NCBI GenBank assembly: GCA_913054455.1
Contig: CAJXIL010000010.1
Location: 1-48,127 of the forward strand
DNA from: an uncultured Roseobacter sp.
GTDB taxonomy: Bacteria > Pseudomonadota > Alphaproteobacteria > Rhodobacterales > Rhodobacteraceae
DNA length: 48,127 nucleotides
Direction of reading: 5' to 3'
This document shows, piece by piece, positions 10,373 to 18,568 of this stretch (positions within the stretch are counted from its first letter, which is position 1; the number at the start of each line of letters is the position of its first letter). The notes below the pieces were generated by a model, which made no database searches, was not told where the DNA came from, and saw only the letters and a program-made list of their open reading frames with translations. The position numbers were made by a program, and so were the translations under genes.

Positions 10373-11038
10373 ATGCACAAGGTTTTGGCCCTGTTTGGGA
10401 TAATTTTTTTCGTAAGCTACGCCTCTGATACGCGCGCAGAGGACCTGCGGATCACTGCTTTCGGAGATAGTCTAGTGCAGGGTTACGGCTTAACCCAGGG
10501 TGACGGGCTGGTCCCGCAATTGCAACACTGGCTGGATGCTCAGGAAGTTGCTGTCACCCTGAACAATGCGGGGGTTTCCGGTGATACCACCGCTGGCGGC
10601 GCTGCGCGGATCGACTGGACGTTGGCGGATCAGCCGCAGGGGCTTATTGTGTTGCTGGGTGGCAATGATTTGCTACGGGGACTGTCGCCAGACCAAGCCC
10701 GCAAAAATCTGCGTCAGATCCTGCTGGCGGCGCAGACCCGCGAGATCGAAGTGCTGCTGATCGGCATGCGCGCCCCTGGCAATTTTGGCCCGGAGTATAA
10801 GGCCAGCTTTGACAGTATCTATGCCGATCTGGCGCAGGAGTTTGACGCGCTTTTGCATCCAGATGCCTTTGCTGGGATTCGTGCTCTTGTCGGCAGTGAT
10901 CCGGCGGCGGCGCAGGCTTACATGCAGAGCGATAACATTCACCCCAATGCCAAAGGCGTCGCGCTAAATGTTGTGGCTCTTGGGCCAGCGGTGCAGGTCC
11001 TGGCGGCCCGGATCACAGCAGCAGGTCAAGACAGCTAG
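10373..11038 (+). CDS. tesA: GDSL arylesterase/lysophospholipase (TesA-like)
   Basis: AFGDSLVQGYGL (GDSL block), GGNDLLRG, DNIHPNAKG catalytic D/H block; divergent from ybbA-like gene. Confidence 0.88.
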   Translation: MHKVLALFGIIFFVSYASDTRAEDLRITAFGDSLVQGYGLTQGDGLVPQLQHWLDAQEVAVTLNNAGVSGDTTAGGAARIDWTLADQPQGLIVLLGGNDLLRGLSPDQARKNLRQILLAAQTREIEVLLIGMRAPGNFGPEYKASFDSIYADLAQEFDALLHPDAFAGIRALVGSDPAAAQAYMQSDNIHPNAKGVALNVVALGPAVQVLAARITAAGQDS

Positions 11039-11050
11039 GAGCCTGAACGC

Positions 11051-11076
11051 AAAAGCGGCCCCGCAACGGGGGCCGC
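11051..11076 (-). terminator. Rho-independent terminator for the minus-strand cold-shock gene
   Basis: On the minus strand GCGGCCCC-CGTTGC-GGGGCCGC-TTTT. Confidence 0.65.
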
Positions 11077-11098
11077 CAGAATGGGTCGTTCGGGCAGC

Positions 11099-11305
11099 TT
11101 AAAGCAGCGCGAGGTCGACAGCAGATTCGCGACCATCGCGGCCGGGCTGCATCTCATAGCTCACTTTTTGGTTATCTGCGAGGCCAGTCAGACCGGACCG
11201 CTCAACCGCAGAAATATGAACAAATACATCGCTGCCGCCATTATCGGGGGCGATAAAGCCGAAGCCTTTTGTGGTGTTGAACCATTTGACGGTGCCAGTT
11301 GCCAT
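11099..11305 (-). CDS. Cold-shock protein, 68 aa
   Basis: MATGTVKWFNTTKGFGFIAPDNGGSDVFVHISAVERSGL (RNP1/RNP2). Confidence 0.95.
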   Translation of the reverse strand: MATGTVKWFNTTKGFGFIAPDNGGSDVFVHISAVERSGLTGLADNQKVSYEMQPGRDGRESAVDLALL

Positions 11306-11609
11306 CGTCTCTTCTCCTAGTTTCTTCTCACGCGCTCTGCCCGCAACATGCGGCAGTATGGCTCGCTCATTCTGGGGTAATCCACCCATCAGGGACCAAT
11401 AGCACCCCTTTTATGACCTCGCGATGACAGCATTGGACAGAAGAAGCCCCCACGCAAGAAAAATTCACGCAGCCTGTGCTGTCCTGCTGGCGAACGTTGC
11501 ATCAGGCGCGCGGATTGCGCTCGCGAGGGGAGCATTGCCTGCTAGATAGCCTTTTGAGGGGCGTTTTGCCCCTATAAGGCGCTGTGACCGCGGGGCGGGG
11601 CAAGCCCTG

Positions 11610-12191
11610 CTAAAGCACTGTGACCTTGGTGCCGATTGGAACGCGCTCATAAAGATCGGTAACATGTTCGTTCAACATGCGGATGCAGCCGTTTGAGGCG
11701 GAGGAGCCAATCGTTTCTGGCTGGGTAGTGCCGTGGATGCGGAAATAAGTATCTACCCCGTTTTGATAGAGGTAGAGCGCCCGTGCGCCCAAGGGATTGT
11801 CCGGCCCGCCAGGTTGTACATAGCTGTTGCCAGCAAAACGCCCATAACTGCGTGGGCTGCGCTCAATCATGTCCTGGGTTGGTCGCCAGCTGGGCCATTC
11901 GCGTTTGCGCTGGATGATGGCACTGCCGGTGAATTCCAATCCAGCCTTGCCCACGCCAACCCCGTAGCGAATAGCCTTGCGCTGTTCTGTCACGAAATAC
12001 AGGTAGTATGATCGGGGCAGGATCAGGATTTCACCAGGCAGAAACTGTTTCTTGATCCTTACAAACTGTGGTGTGGGATCAAAAACCGGAGGGGCCTTTG
12101 CCAGGGCCGGGCTTGCCAGGGGGAGGTTGGATAGCGTTGCCGCCGACAGAGCAGCCAGGGCAGAGGTAGAAAACGCGCGGCGAGAAACCAT
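11610..12191 (-). CDS. L,D-transpeptidase (YkuD domain), exported
   Basis: IHGTTQPETIGSSASNGCIRML (HG...S-x-GCIR motif); Tat-like N-terminus MVSRRAFSTSALAAL. Confidence 0.9.
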   Translation of the reverse strand: MVSRRAFSTSALAALSAATLSNLPLASPALAKAPPVFDPTPQFVRIKKQFLPGEILILPRSYYLYFVTEQRKAIRYGVGVGKAGLEFTGSAIIQRKREWPSWRPTQDMIERSPRSYGRFAGNSYVQPGGPDNPLGARALYLYQNGVDTYFRIHGTTQPETIGSSASNGCIRMLNEHVTDLYERVPIGTKVTVL

Positions 12192-12332
12192 CTGGGCCTC
12201 ACATGTTGGAACAGGTTTGCACCAGTCTGCGTGCGGCAACCGTTAGGGTCAAGCCTTCTGGTCGATCTGCGGGCTTGTAGAGGCTCAGTTTGAGCTTATA
12301 TCTGTTGGAAACAACGCACTGGAGACCTATCG

Positions 12333-12773
12333 ATGGCGCAACAGATGACAATGAAGACCTTGACCTGTCTTGCTTGTGGCCAGCTGAACCGGGTGCCAGA
12401 GGTAAAGCTCATGTCGGGCGCAAAATGTGGCAGCTGCGGAACGGCATTGATACCAAAACAGCCGATGGATGTGGACCCGGCGGTCCTGCAAAAGGCGGCG
12501 CAGAACGATGATTTACCTTTGGTGGTGGATTTCTGGGCGCCCTGGTGTGGTCCCTGCAAGATGATGGGCCCTGAATATGCCAAGGCCTCTCAGAAACTGG
12601 CAGGGCAGGCGCGTCTGGTCAAATTGGATACCCAGCGCCATCAGTCTACGGGCGGCCGGTATCGGATCAAGGGGATCCCGACTCTCGTGGCTTTTGAGCG
12701 AGGCAAAGAGAAAAAGCGCCAAGCTGGGGCTTTGCGGGAGGGGCAGATCGTCGCCTGGGTCAAGGCCCGTTAG
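12333..12773 (+). CDS. trxC: Thioredoxin 2 with N-terminal zinc ribbon
   Basis: CLACGQ..CGSCG zinc cysteines and DFWAPWCGPCKMMGP active site. Confidence 0.92.
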   Translation: MAQQMTMKTLTCLACGQLNRVPEVKLMSGAKCGSCGTALIPKQPMDVDPAVLQKAAQNDDLPLVVDFWAPWCGPCKMMGPEYAKASQKLAGQARLVKLDTQRHQSTGGRYRIKGIPTLVAFERGKEKKRQAGALREGQIVAWVKAR

Positions 12774-12817
12774 TTTGTGCCCTTCATAGTTTTAGGCGCT
12801 AGACCTGATAGAAGGTC

Positions 12818-13096
12818 CTACTTTTTGTAGGGAGAGCTGTCTCTTGTGCACACCGTCGCGAGGGAGGAGACCAAAGAGTTTTGGTAGTACTGATCATCGG
12901 TTTGGCAAACTTCCTGACCTTCCGATCGTGGCAGGCTGCGCAGGAATAGGATCGCGAAGATCACAGCTGTAAAGAGGCCAGCAGCCGTCGGATAAATTAA
13001 CAAAAACGTCCAAATCGGAAGAGCGAGGAATATTAAGGCTGCACTTGTGGAAATGAGAGCCAAAAAGGCCCCTGTAACGGCGCTTGTCCAAATCAA
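12818..13096 (-). CDS. Small two-TM membrane protein, unknown function
   Basis: 92 aa, two hydrophobic segments; 17/54 ungapped identities to the neighbouring 13229-13444 product. Confidence 0.55.
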   Translation of the reverse strand: MIWTSAVTGAFLALISTSAALIFLALPIWTFLLIYPTAAGLFTAVIFAILFLRSLPRSEGQEVCQTDDQYYQNSLVSSLATVCTRDSSPYKK

Positions 13097-13163
13097 CGTA
13101 TATTCTCCTACCCCTGTGGTTAAAGGTTAGGCAAGAATGTTGGATTTAACTAGTTTTAATTAT

Positions 13164-13213
13164 GATAGGCCGACCTATCCCAGAGGATAGGAACTCCTAT
13201 ACTGAAGGATAGG
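13164..13213. repeat. Cluster of five alternating-orientation GATAGG-like motifs
   Basis: GATAGG 13164-13169, CCTATC 13174-13179, GATAGG 13186-13191, CCTATA 13196-13201 (imperfect), GATAGG 13208-13213. Confidence 0.6.
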
Positions 13214-13228
13214 AGCGCTGAGGCGTGA

Positions 13229-13444
13229 TCAGGCGCTGGCCGTTGCCTGATCTTCCAGAGAGGGCGATGTGGACGCCCGGCCACTGCGCAGCACCAGAAC
13301 TGTGATCGACAGTACGGCAAACACTACTCCAGATGTGGAATAGAGCAGCAAGCTCTGCCAGACATGCAGGTCAAACAGCGCAAAACCGGTAATGGCAGAC
13401 AAGAGCCCAAAGACTGAGCCAAACACGATACTCACAAAAGCCAT
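13229..13444 (-). CDS. Small two-TM membrane protein, unknown function, paralog of 12818-13096
   Basis: 71 aa MAFVSIVFGSVFGLLSAITGFALFDLHVWQSLLLYSTSG...; two hydrophobic segments. Confidence 0.55.
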   Translation of the reverse strand: MAFVSIVFGSVFGLLSAITGFALFDLHVWQSLLLYSTSGVVFAVLSITVLVLRSGRASTSPSLEDQATASA

Positions 13445-13626
13445 AATAGTTCTCCCTCGGCGAGGCCACTCCCAGAACTTAGCGCGGCATCGTCGGTTCA
13501 ATACAGAGGCAAATGGTTAAGATTTTGTTTAAACCTTGTGCGTTTTGGGGCGAGGAGGGAGTGGTCAAGATTCAAGTCGCCGAAAAACAAGGGAAAAATA
13601 GTTGGCCAAATGGTGATTGGTTGAGC

Positions 13627-13998
13627 CTATTTTGAAACCAGCGCCTGACCGTCGCGGGGCTTTGGCATCCTGCCACGGCCCTGTTGCAGCACATGGGCGA
13701 GCTCATGCACCAGCAGATTGTTGTCCTTGGCGCTGGCCGGGCGGGCCAGATAGAGGTCATTGCCGATGGTGAATGCCTTGGCCCGCAGCTCTTTGCAGAG
13801 GTCTTTGGCATTGCCGCCGATATGCACCTTCACCTTGGAAAGCTTGCTGCCAAAATGCGCTTCCAGCCCCTTGCGCAGATCGCTGGGCAGTTTTTTGCCC
13901 TTGGTGCCTTCGGGTTCGCTGGTCAGTTTGCGGCGCTTGGCTTTTCTGCCCTTGGTGGCCTCGACCTTGGCGGCAATTTCTTCGGCGGAGATCGGCAT
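13627..13998 (-). CDS. DUF4157-like protein with HELxH zinc motif
   Basis: LPSDLRKGLEAHFGSKLSKVKVHIGGNAKDLCKELRAKAFTIGNDLYLA...NNLLVHELAHVLQQ matches the DUF4157 pattern. Confidence 0.8.
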   Translation of the reverse strand: MPISAEEIAAKVEATKGRKAKRRKLTSEPEGTKGKKLPSDLRKGLEAHFGSKLSKVKVHIGGNAKDLCKELRAKAFTIGNDLYLARPASAKDNNLLVHELAHVLQQGRGRMPKPRDGQALVSK

Positions 13999-14306
13999 TG
14001 GCGGACCCTTTCAAACCAGAGGACAGGGAAACAAACAGATGATGGGTTATGCCAAGCCTAGCGCAGGTAGGGCAAAAGGCAAACTGCAAGGGTGCGTGGG
14101 GGGAGAACGAGCGCCATGCGGCCTTGCCTCCGGCGGGAATATTTTTAGAAAGATGATAGGCTTTCCCTTTGCGCTGCCGCTTACAGAGGTCAGGACGGGT
14201 GCAACCCTTCACATGTAGCGGCGGCTTTGGGAGGCAACTGTTGTGAGCTTGTCCCGAGGCCGTCGGGCCCGCGCCTGGGGGAGGTGGGCTGGCGCAAATA
14301 ACGGAC

Positions 14307-15200
14307 TTACTCTTTAAGAAGATGCTCTTTCCATTCTCCGTAGTTCATAGCCTTTCCTTCGACTAGCCAATCAGTTCGCCCATTTCGTGAAGTCCCAAAC
14401 AGAAAAACGGCGGCAGCGCTTGGGCTAGAGAATGCAATGTCTTCTAGTAGTTCAAAAGATTGATCGCCGACCTTAGAGATTTTCCCAACAGCGAGTTGTT
14501 GTTCCCTTAGGTTTTTCAATCTTTCATAAAAAGAAGCGGCCTCCCTTAGATCTCCAGTTGAACCGGAAAGCACAACAAATTCGCCTTCAATTTCCTTAGC
14601 AATGGCTGAAATACCTTTCCGTTTGTGCTGAATGGTGAAGGTCGGGGTTTCGGCAGAATCGCCACCGAAATTTCCAGCTAGAGCGGAAGGGACTTTTCTA
14701 AAAAAGTCTACGCCGACTACTGGTAGAACCAGCTGCAATTGCTCCAGAAATGACTCCATATCCGAAATATCTGCCTCAGGAAGCCTATCAAAATTCGGGT
14801 CAGTCTTATTTGTAACTTGGGACTTTTTGGCCTCTTTCAACAATGTAATCAGGCGGCCTTCTAGGTATTTCACATGGGCTTTTGTTAGGTTCATATCCTT
14901 GTTTGTGACAGCGATGAAGCGCTCCCAAAACGCTTTGTCATCATCTCTTGCATGGCTTGATAGACGTGTGGATATGTCATCTCCTTCGCCAATGTAAACC
15001 ATCGGAAGGTCCGCGTCCAAAGGTGCCCCATACAGAATGTATATACCTGTCTTCTTCAGCTCACTTCGCTTTAGTGCTGTTTCTAGGCGTGTCCGCGGGG
15101 CTGAGAGGACATGACCTGTCCAGTTGACGATTTCAGCAGTCAGAATTCCAGTAGGTGTCCCTTCAGCCAAGAAAAGCCGTACTGATCGTCCTGTTGGCAT
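14307..15200 (-). CDS. GIY-YIG nuclease family protein with C-terminal DUF4357-like domain
   Basis: TGIYILYG...MVYIGEGDDISTRLSSH...KYLEGRLI (catalytic Y, Y, R, E present) and FVVLSGS...DIAFSSPSAAAVFLFGTSRNGRTDW. Confidence 0.82.
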   Translation of the reverse strand: MPTGRSVRLFLAEGTPTGILTAEIVNWTGHVLSAPRTRLETALKRSELKKTGIYILYGAPLDADLPMVYIGEGDDISTRLSSHARDDDKAFWERFIAVTNKDMNLTKAHVKYLEGRLITLLKEAKKSQVTNKTDPNFDRLPEADISDMESFLEQLQLVLPVVGVDFFRKVPSALAGNFGGDSAETPTFTIQHKRKGISAIAKEIEGEFVVLSGSTGDLREAASFYERLKNLREQQLAVGKISKVGDQSFELLEDIAFSSPSAAAVFLFGTSRNGRTDWLVEGKAMNYGEWKEHLLKE

Positions 15201-15218
15201 GGTAAATACCTCTCTAGA

Positions 15219-15250
15219 TAAAAAAGCCCCGCCAAGAGGCAGGGCTTCGA
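15219..15250 (-). terminator. Rho-independent terminator downstream of ettA
   Basis: On the minus strand AAGCCCTGCC-TCTT-GGCGGGGCTTTTTT. Confidence 0.75.
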
Positions 15251-15254
15251 GTGT

Positions 15255-16922
15255 TTAACGTACAAATTTCTTGTGCTTCAGGCGCTTGGGCTCCAGCGCG
15301 TCGGCGCCGAGGCGGCGCTTCTTGTCTTCCTCGTAATCCTCAAAGTTGCCCTCGAACCATTCCACATGGGCGTCGCCTTCAAAGGCCAGCATATGGGTGC
15401 AGATCCGGTCGAGGAAGAAACGGTCGTGGGAGATCACCACGGCGCAGCCGGCAAAATCTACCAGCGCGTCTTCCAGCGCCCGCAGGGTTTCCACGTCCAG
15501 ATCGTTGGTCGGTTCATCGAGGAGGAGCACGTTGCCGCCCTCTTTCAACAGACGCGCCATGTGGACACGGTTGCGTTCCCCACCAGACAACAGGTTCAGC
15601 GGTTTTTGCTGATCGCCGCCTTTGAAGTTGAACGAAGAGCAATAGGCGCGGGAGTTCACCTGGGCATCGCCCAGCTCGATGATCTCGGCGCCACCAGAGA
15701 TGGCTTCCCAGACGGTTTCATTGTCCTTCAGGTCGTCGCGGGACTGGTCCACATAGGAAAGCTTAACCGTGTCGCCATAAGAGACAGAGCCGCTGTCGGG
15801 TTGTTCCTGGCCGGTCAGCATGCGGAATAGGGTGGATTTACCCGCGCCGTTGGGGCCGATCACACCAACGATACCGCCGGGGGGGAGGTCAAAGGAGAGG
15901 TTCTCAACCAGCTGCTTGTCGCCATAGTGCTTTGAGATGCCCTCGACCTCGATCACCTTGGAGCCCAGGCGGGGGCCATTGGGGATGACGATCTGGGCAC
16001 GGGTCAGCTTTTCGCGTTCGGACTGTTCCGCCAGATCGTTATAGGCGTTGATCCGGGCTTTGGATTTGGCCTGACGCGCCTTGGCACCCTGGCGCATCCA
16101 ATCGAGTTCGCGCTGCAGGGTCTGCTGCTTGGACTTGTCCTCGCGGGCCTCCTGCTCCAGACGTTTGGCTTTTTGCTCCAGCCAGGCAGAGTAGTTGCCC
16201 TCATAGGGGATACCCTTGCCGCGGTCGAGCTCGAGGATCCAGCTGGTGATATCGTCGAGGAAATAGCGGTCGTGAGTGACGCAGAGGATAGTGCCTTTGT
16301 AGTCGATCAGGTGCTGTTGCAGCCAGGCGATGGTTTCCGCGTCCAGGTGGTTGGTCGGTTCATCTAGCAGCAGCATGTCGGGGGCTTCTAGCAGCAGTTT
16401 GCACAGGGCCACCCGGCGCTTTTCACCGCCCGACAGATTGGAGATCTCGGCATCATCAGGGGGGCAGCGCAGGGCCTCCATCGAGACATCGACCTGGCTG
16501 TCCAGATCCCAGAGGTTTTCCGCGTCAATGCTGTCCTGCAGCGCGGTCATCTCTTCCATCAGCTCATCGGTGTAGTTCTCGGCCATCTCGACCGCGATCT
16601 GGTTGAAGCGGTCGACCTTGGCCTTTTTCTCGGCCAGCCCCAGCATCACGTTTTCACGTACCGTCAGGCTCTCATCCAGTTTTGGCTCCTGCGGCAGATA
16701 GCCAACCTTGGCGCCTTCGGCGGCCCAGGCTTCACCGGTGAAATCCTTGTCGAGACCGGCCATGATCTTCATCAGGGTCGATTTACCGGCACCGTTGACA
16801 CCGACAACACCGATTTTGACGCCGGGCAGGAAGGACAGGTGAATGTTTTCAAAGCATTTTTTGCCACCGGGGTAGGTCTTGGAGACACCCTGCATGTGGT
16901 AGACGTATTGATAGGCGGCCAT
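15255..16922 (-). CDS. ettA: Energy-dependent translational throttle protein EttA (ABC-F)
   Basis: Two ABC domains, LSGGEKRRVALCKLL and LSGGERNRVHMARLL, MAAYQYVYHMQGVSKTYPGGKK N-terminus, 555 aa. Confidence 0.94.
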   Translation of the reverse strand: MAAYQYVYHMQGVSKTYPGGKKCFENIHLSFLPGVKIGVVGVNGAGKSTLMKIMAGLDKDFTGEAWAAEGAKVGYLPQEPKLDESLTVRENVMLGLAEKKAKVDRFNQIAVEMAENYTDELMEEMTALQDSIDAENLWDLDSQVDVSMEALRCPPDDAEISNLSGGEKRRVALCKLLLEAPDMLLLDEPTNHLDAETIAWLQQHLIDYKGTILCVTHDRYFLDDITSWILELDRGKGIPYEGNYSAWLEQKAKRLEQEAREDKSKQQTLQRELDWMRQGAKARQAKSKARINAYNDLAEQSEREKLTRAQIVIPNGPRLGSKVIEVEGISKHYGDKQLVENLSFDLPPGGIVGVIGPNGAGKSTLFRMLTGQEQPDSGSVSYGDTVKLSYVDQSRDDLKDNETVWEAISGGAEIIELGDAQVNSRAYCSSFNFKGGDQQKPLNLLSGGERNRVHMARLLKEGGNVLLLDEPTNDLDVETLRALEDALVDFAGCAVVISHDRFFLDRICTHMLAFEGDAHVEWFEGNFEDYEEDKKRRLGADALEPKRLKHKKFVR

Positions 16923-17165
16923 GTGACTGCTCCATGATGGGGGAATGCGTGCTGGACGGTGTGATAACGGATGGGGCGGCGCGGGGCAATGCGGATGCGG
17001 CTCATTGGTGGGGGCAGCCAGAAATTAAGGACTGTTCATCTTGATCCACGGGCAGAACCTGTATTAGCGTGAGGGTCTGTTGATGATTTCTATCAGCAGT
17101 TGTTTGGTCGCGATGTTTGGATTGTGACCTTTATTTTTAGTTTTCCCCTTTTGGGAGTTTCAATT

Positions 17166-17540
17166 ATGTCTAAGCCAGTTTTTTCAGACCTTTTTACCTT
17201 TGAGGGACGTCGGAATAGGAAAAGCTATATTTTGTATACGCTTTCCCTGTTGGCGATTTCCCTTCCGGTCGGCGCGTTTATGGGGGCTGCTGCTTTCAAT
17301 GCAGCGGGTCTTGGCACAGTTGTGTTACTTCTTGTCTATATTCCGCTTATGATATCGAGCCTCGCTGTGGGGTCACAACGATGCCGGGACATGGGCTGGA
17401 CGGGGTGGGCCATTTTGATCGCGGCGATCCCCTATCTCGGCCTGCTGTTTGTGCTTGTGTTGATATTTTCTCCGGGGACACAGGGGGCAAATCGCTATGG
17501 GGATGATCCTTTGAAGTTCTACGGCAAGATTGCTACCTGA
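17166..17540 (+). CDS. DUF805 family membrane protein
   Basis: LFTFEGRRNRKSYILYTL...AVGSQRCRDMGWTGWAILIAAIPYLGLLFVLVLIFSPGTQGANRYGDDP. Confidence 0.88.
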   Translation: MSKPVFSDLFTFEGRRNRKSYILYTLSLLAISLPVGAFMGAAAFNAAGLGTVVLLLVYIPLMISSLAVGSQRCRDMGWTGWAILIAAIPYLGLLFVLVLIFSPGTQGANRYGDDPLKFYGKIAT

Positions 17541-17574
17541 GACGCCGCTTGCAGTGGAGCCTGTGCCTAAGCAA

Positions 17575-17599
17575 AGAGGCCTTATCGGAGGGCCTTTTT
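17575..17599 (+). terminator. Rho-independent terminator after the DUF805 gene
   Basis: AGGCC-TTATCGGAG-GGCCTTTTT. Confidence 0.6.
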
Positions 17600-17672
17600 G
17601 TGTTTCACAGGACAGCTGCCGATGCGCGGTTGGGGCTTGGCATCTCATAGATTTATGTGCATCAACCAATGG

Positions 17673-18284
17673 ATGAGGCAGGGATTTCCATATCTACGCC
17701 CCGGTATGACCGTGGGCTTGCTCGGCGGGTCGTTTGATCCAGCCCACCAGGGCCATGTGCAGATCAGCCGGGCGGCCTTGCAGCGGTTTGATCTGGATTG
17801 CCTCTGGTGGCTGGTCTCGCCCGGCAATCCGCTCAAGTCCCGCGCGCCGGCCAGTATGGAGCGGCGCGTTGCAGCCGCACAGGATCTGATGGAACACCCA
17901 AAGGTTCAAATCAGCGATATCGAGGCGCGTTTGGGAACCCGCTATACGGCTGAAACCCTGCGGGCGTTGCGGCGCCTTTATCCGCAGGTGCGTTTCACCT
18001 GGCTGATGGGGGCGGATAACCTGGCGCATTTCCATCATTGGAAGGACTGGCAACAGATTATGGAGACTGTGCCGATTGGCGTTCTGGCGCGCCCTGGAGA
18101 CCGGATTTCAGCGCGCCTGTCCCCAGCAGCGCGAATCTACCGCCGCCAGATGGTTAAGGACAGCCAGAGCCAGGCTTTGGCGCGGTCCCAGGCCCCGGCC
18201 TGGTGCTTTGTCAATGTGCCAATGATCTCTGCCAGCTCCACCGCGATCCGTGCGACAGGGGGCTGGTCGTCAACCGCAGAATGA
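17673..18284 (+). CDS. nadD: Nicotinate-nucleotide adenylyltransferase
   Basis: [57 protein letters not shown]. Confidence 0.92.
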   Translation: MRQGFPYLRPGMTVGLLGGSFDPAHQGHVQISRAALQRFDLDCLWWLVSPGNPLKSRAPASMERRVAAAQDLMEHPKVQISDIEARLGTRYTAETLRALRRLYPQVRFTWLMGADNLAHFHHWKDWQQIMETVPIGVLARPGDRISARLSPAARIYRRQMVKDSQSQALARSQAPAWCFVNVPMISASSTAIRATGGWSSTAE

Positions 18285-18568
18285 TGCGTTCTGTTCTTAG
18301 CGCTGTCTTGAGCTCTGAAAGAGTGTGGCCTTGGCATGGCCTTAACCCCAGCGCCAAGCTGACCCAATATGAGCCAATTGCTGCCTTTTTACCGACCTTT
18401 TGCTCTGCCAGACTGTCTTTACCCACAGCACCTTGTTCGATGGTGCCCTCCCTTTTGGGGAAGATTTTTGCAGTGATTTTGCCGCAGATGAGGTATGAGC
18501 TATGGCGTCACCATCAAATTTGGACTTCATTTGCCGTTTAGCAGCAATTTTATTAGATATTGACTGAC

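Noticed and set aside
17077-17099. CTGTTGAT-GATTTCT-ATCAGCAG hairpin upstream of the DUF805 gene
   Set aside because: Contains a wobble pair, lacks a T-tract and no conservation can be assessed; too weak to list as a regulatory element.
18203-18541. 112-aa plus-strand ORF between nadD and dacB
   Set aside because: Overlaps the nadD 3' end in another frame and shows no recognisable domain.
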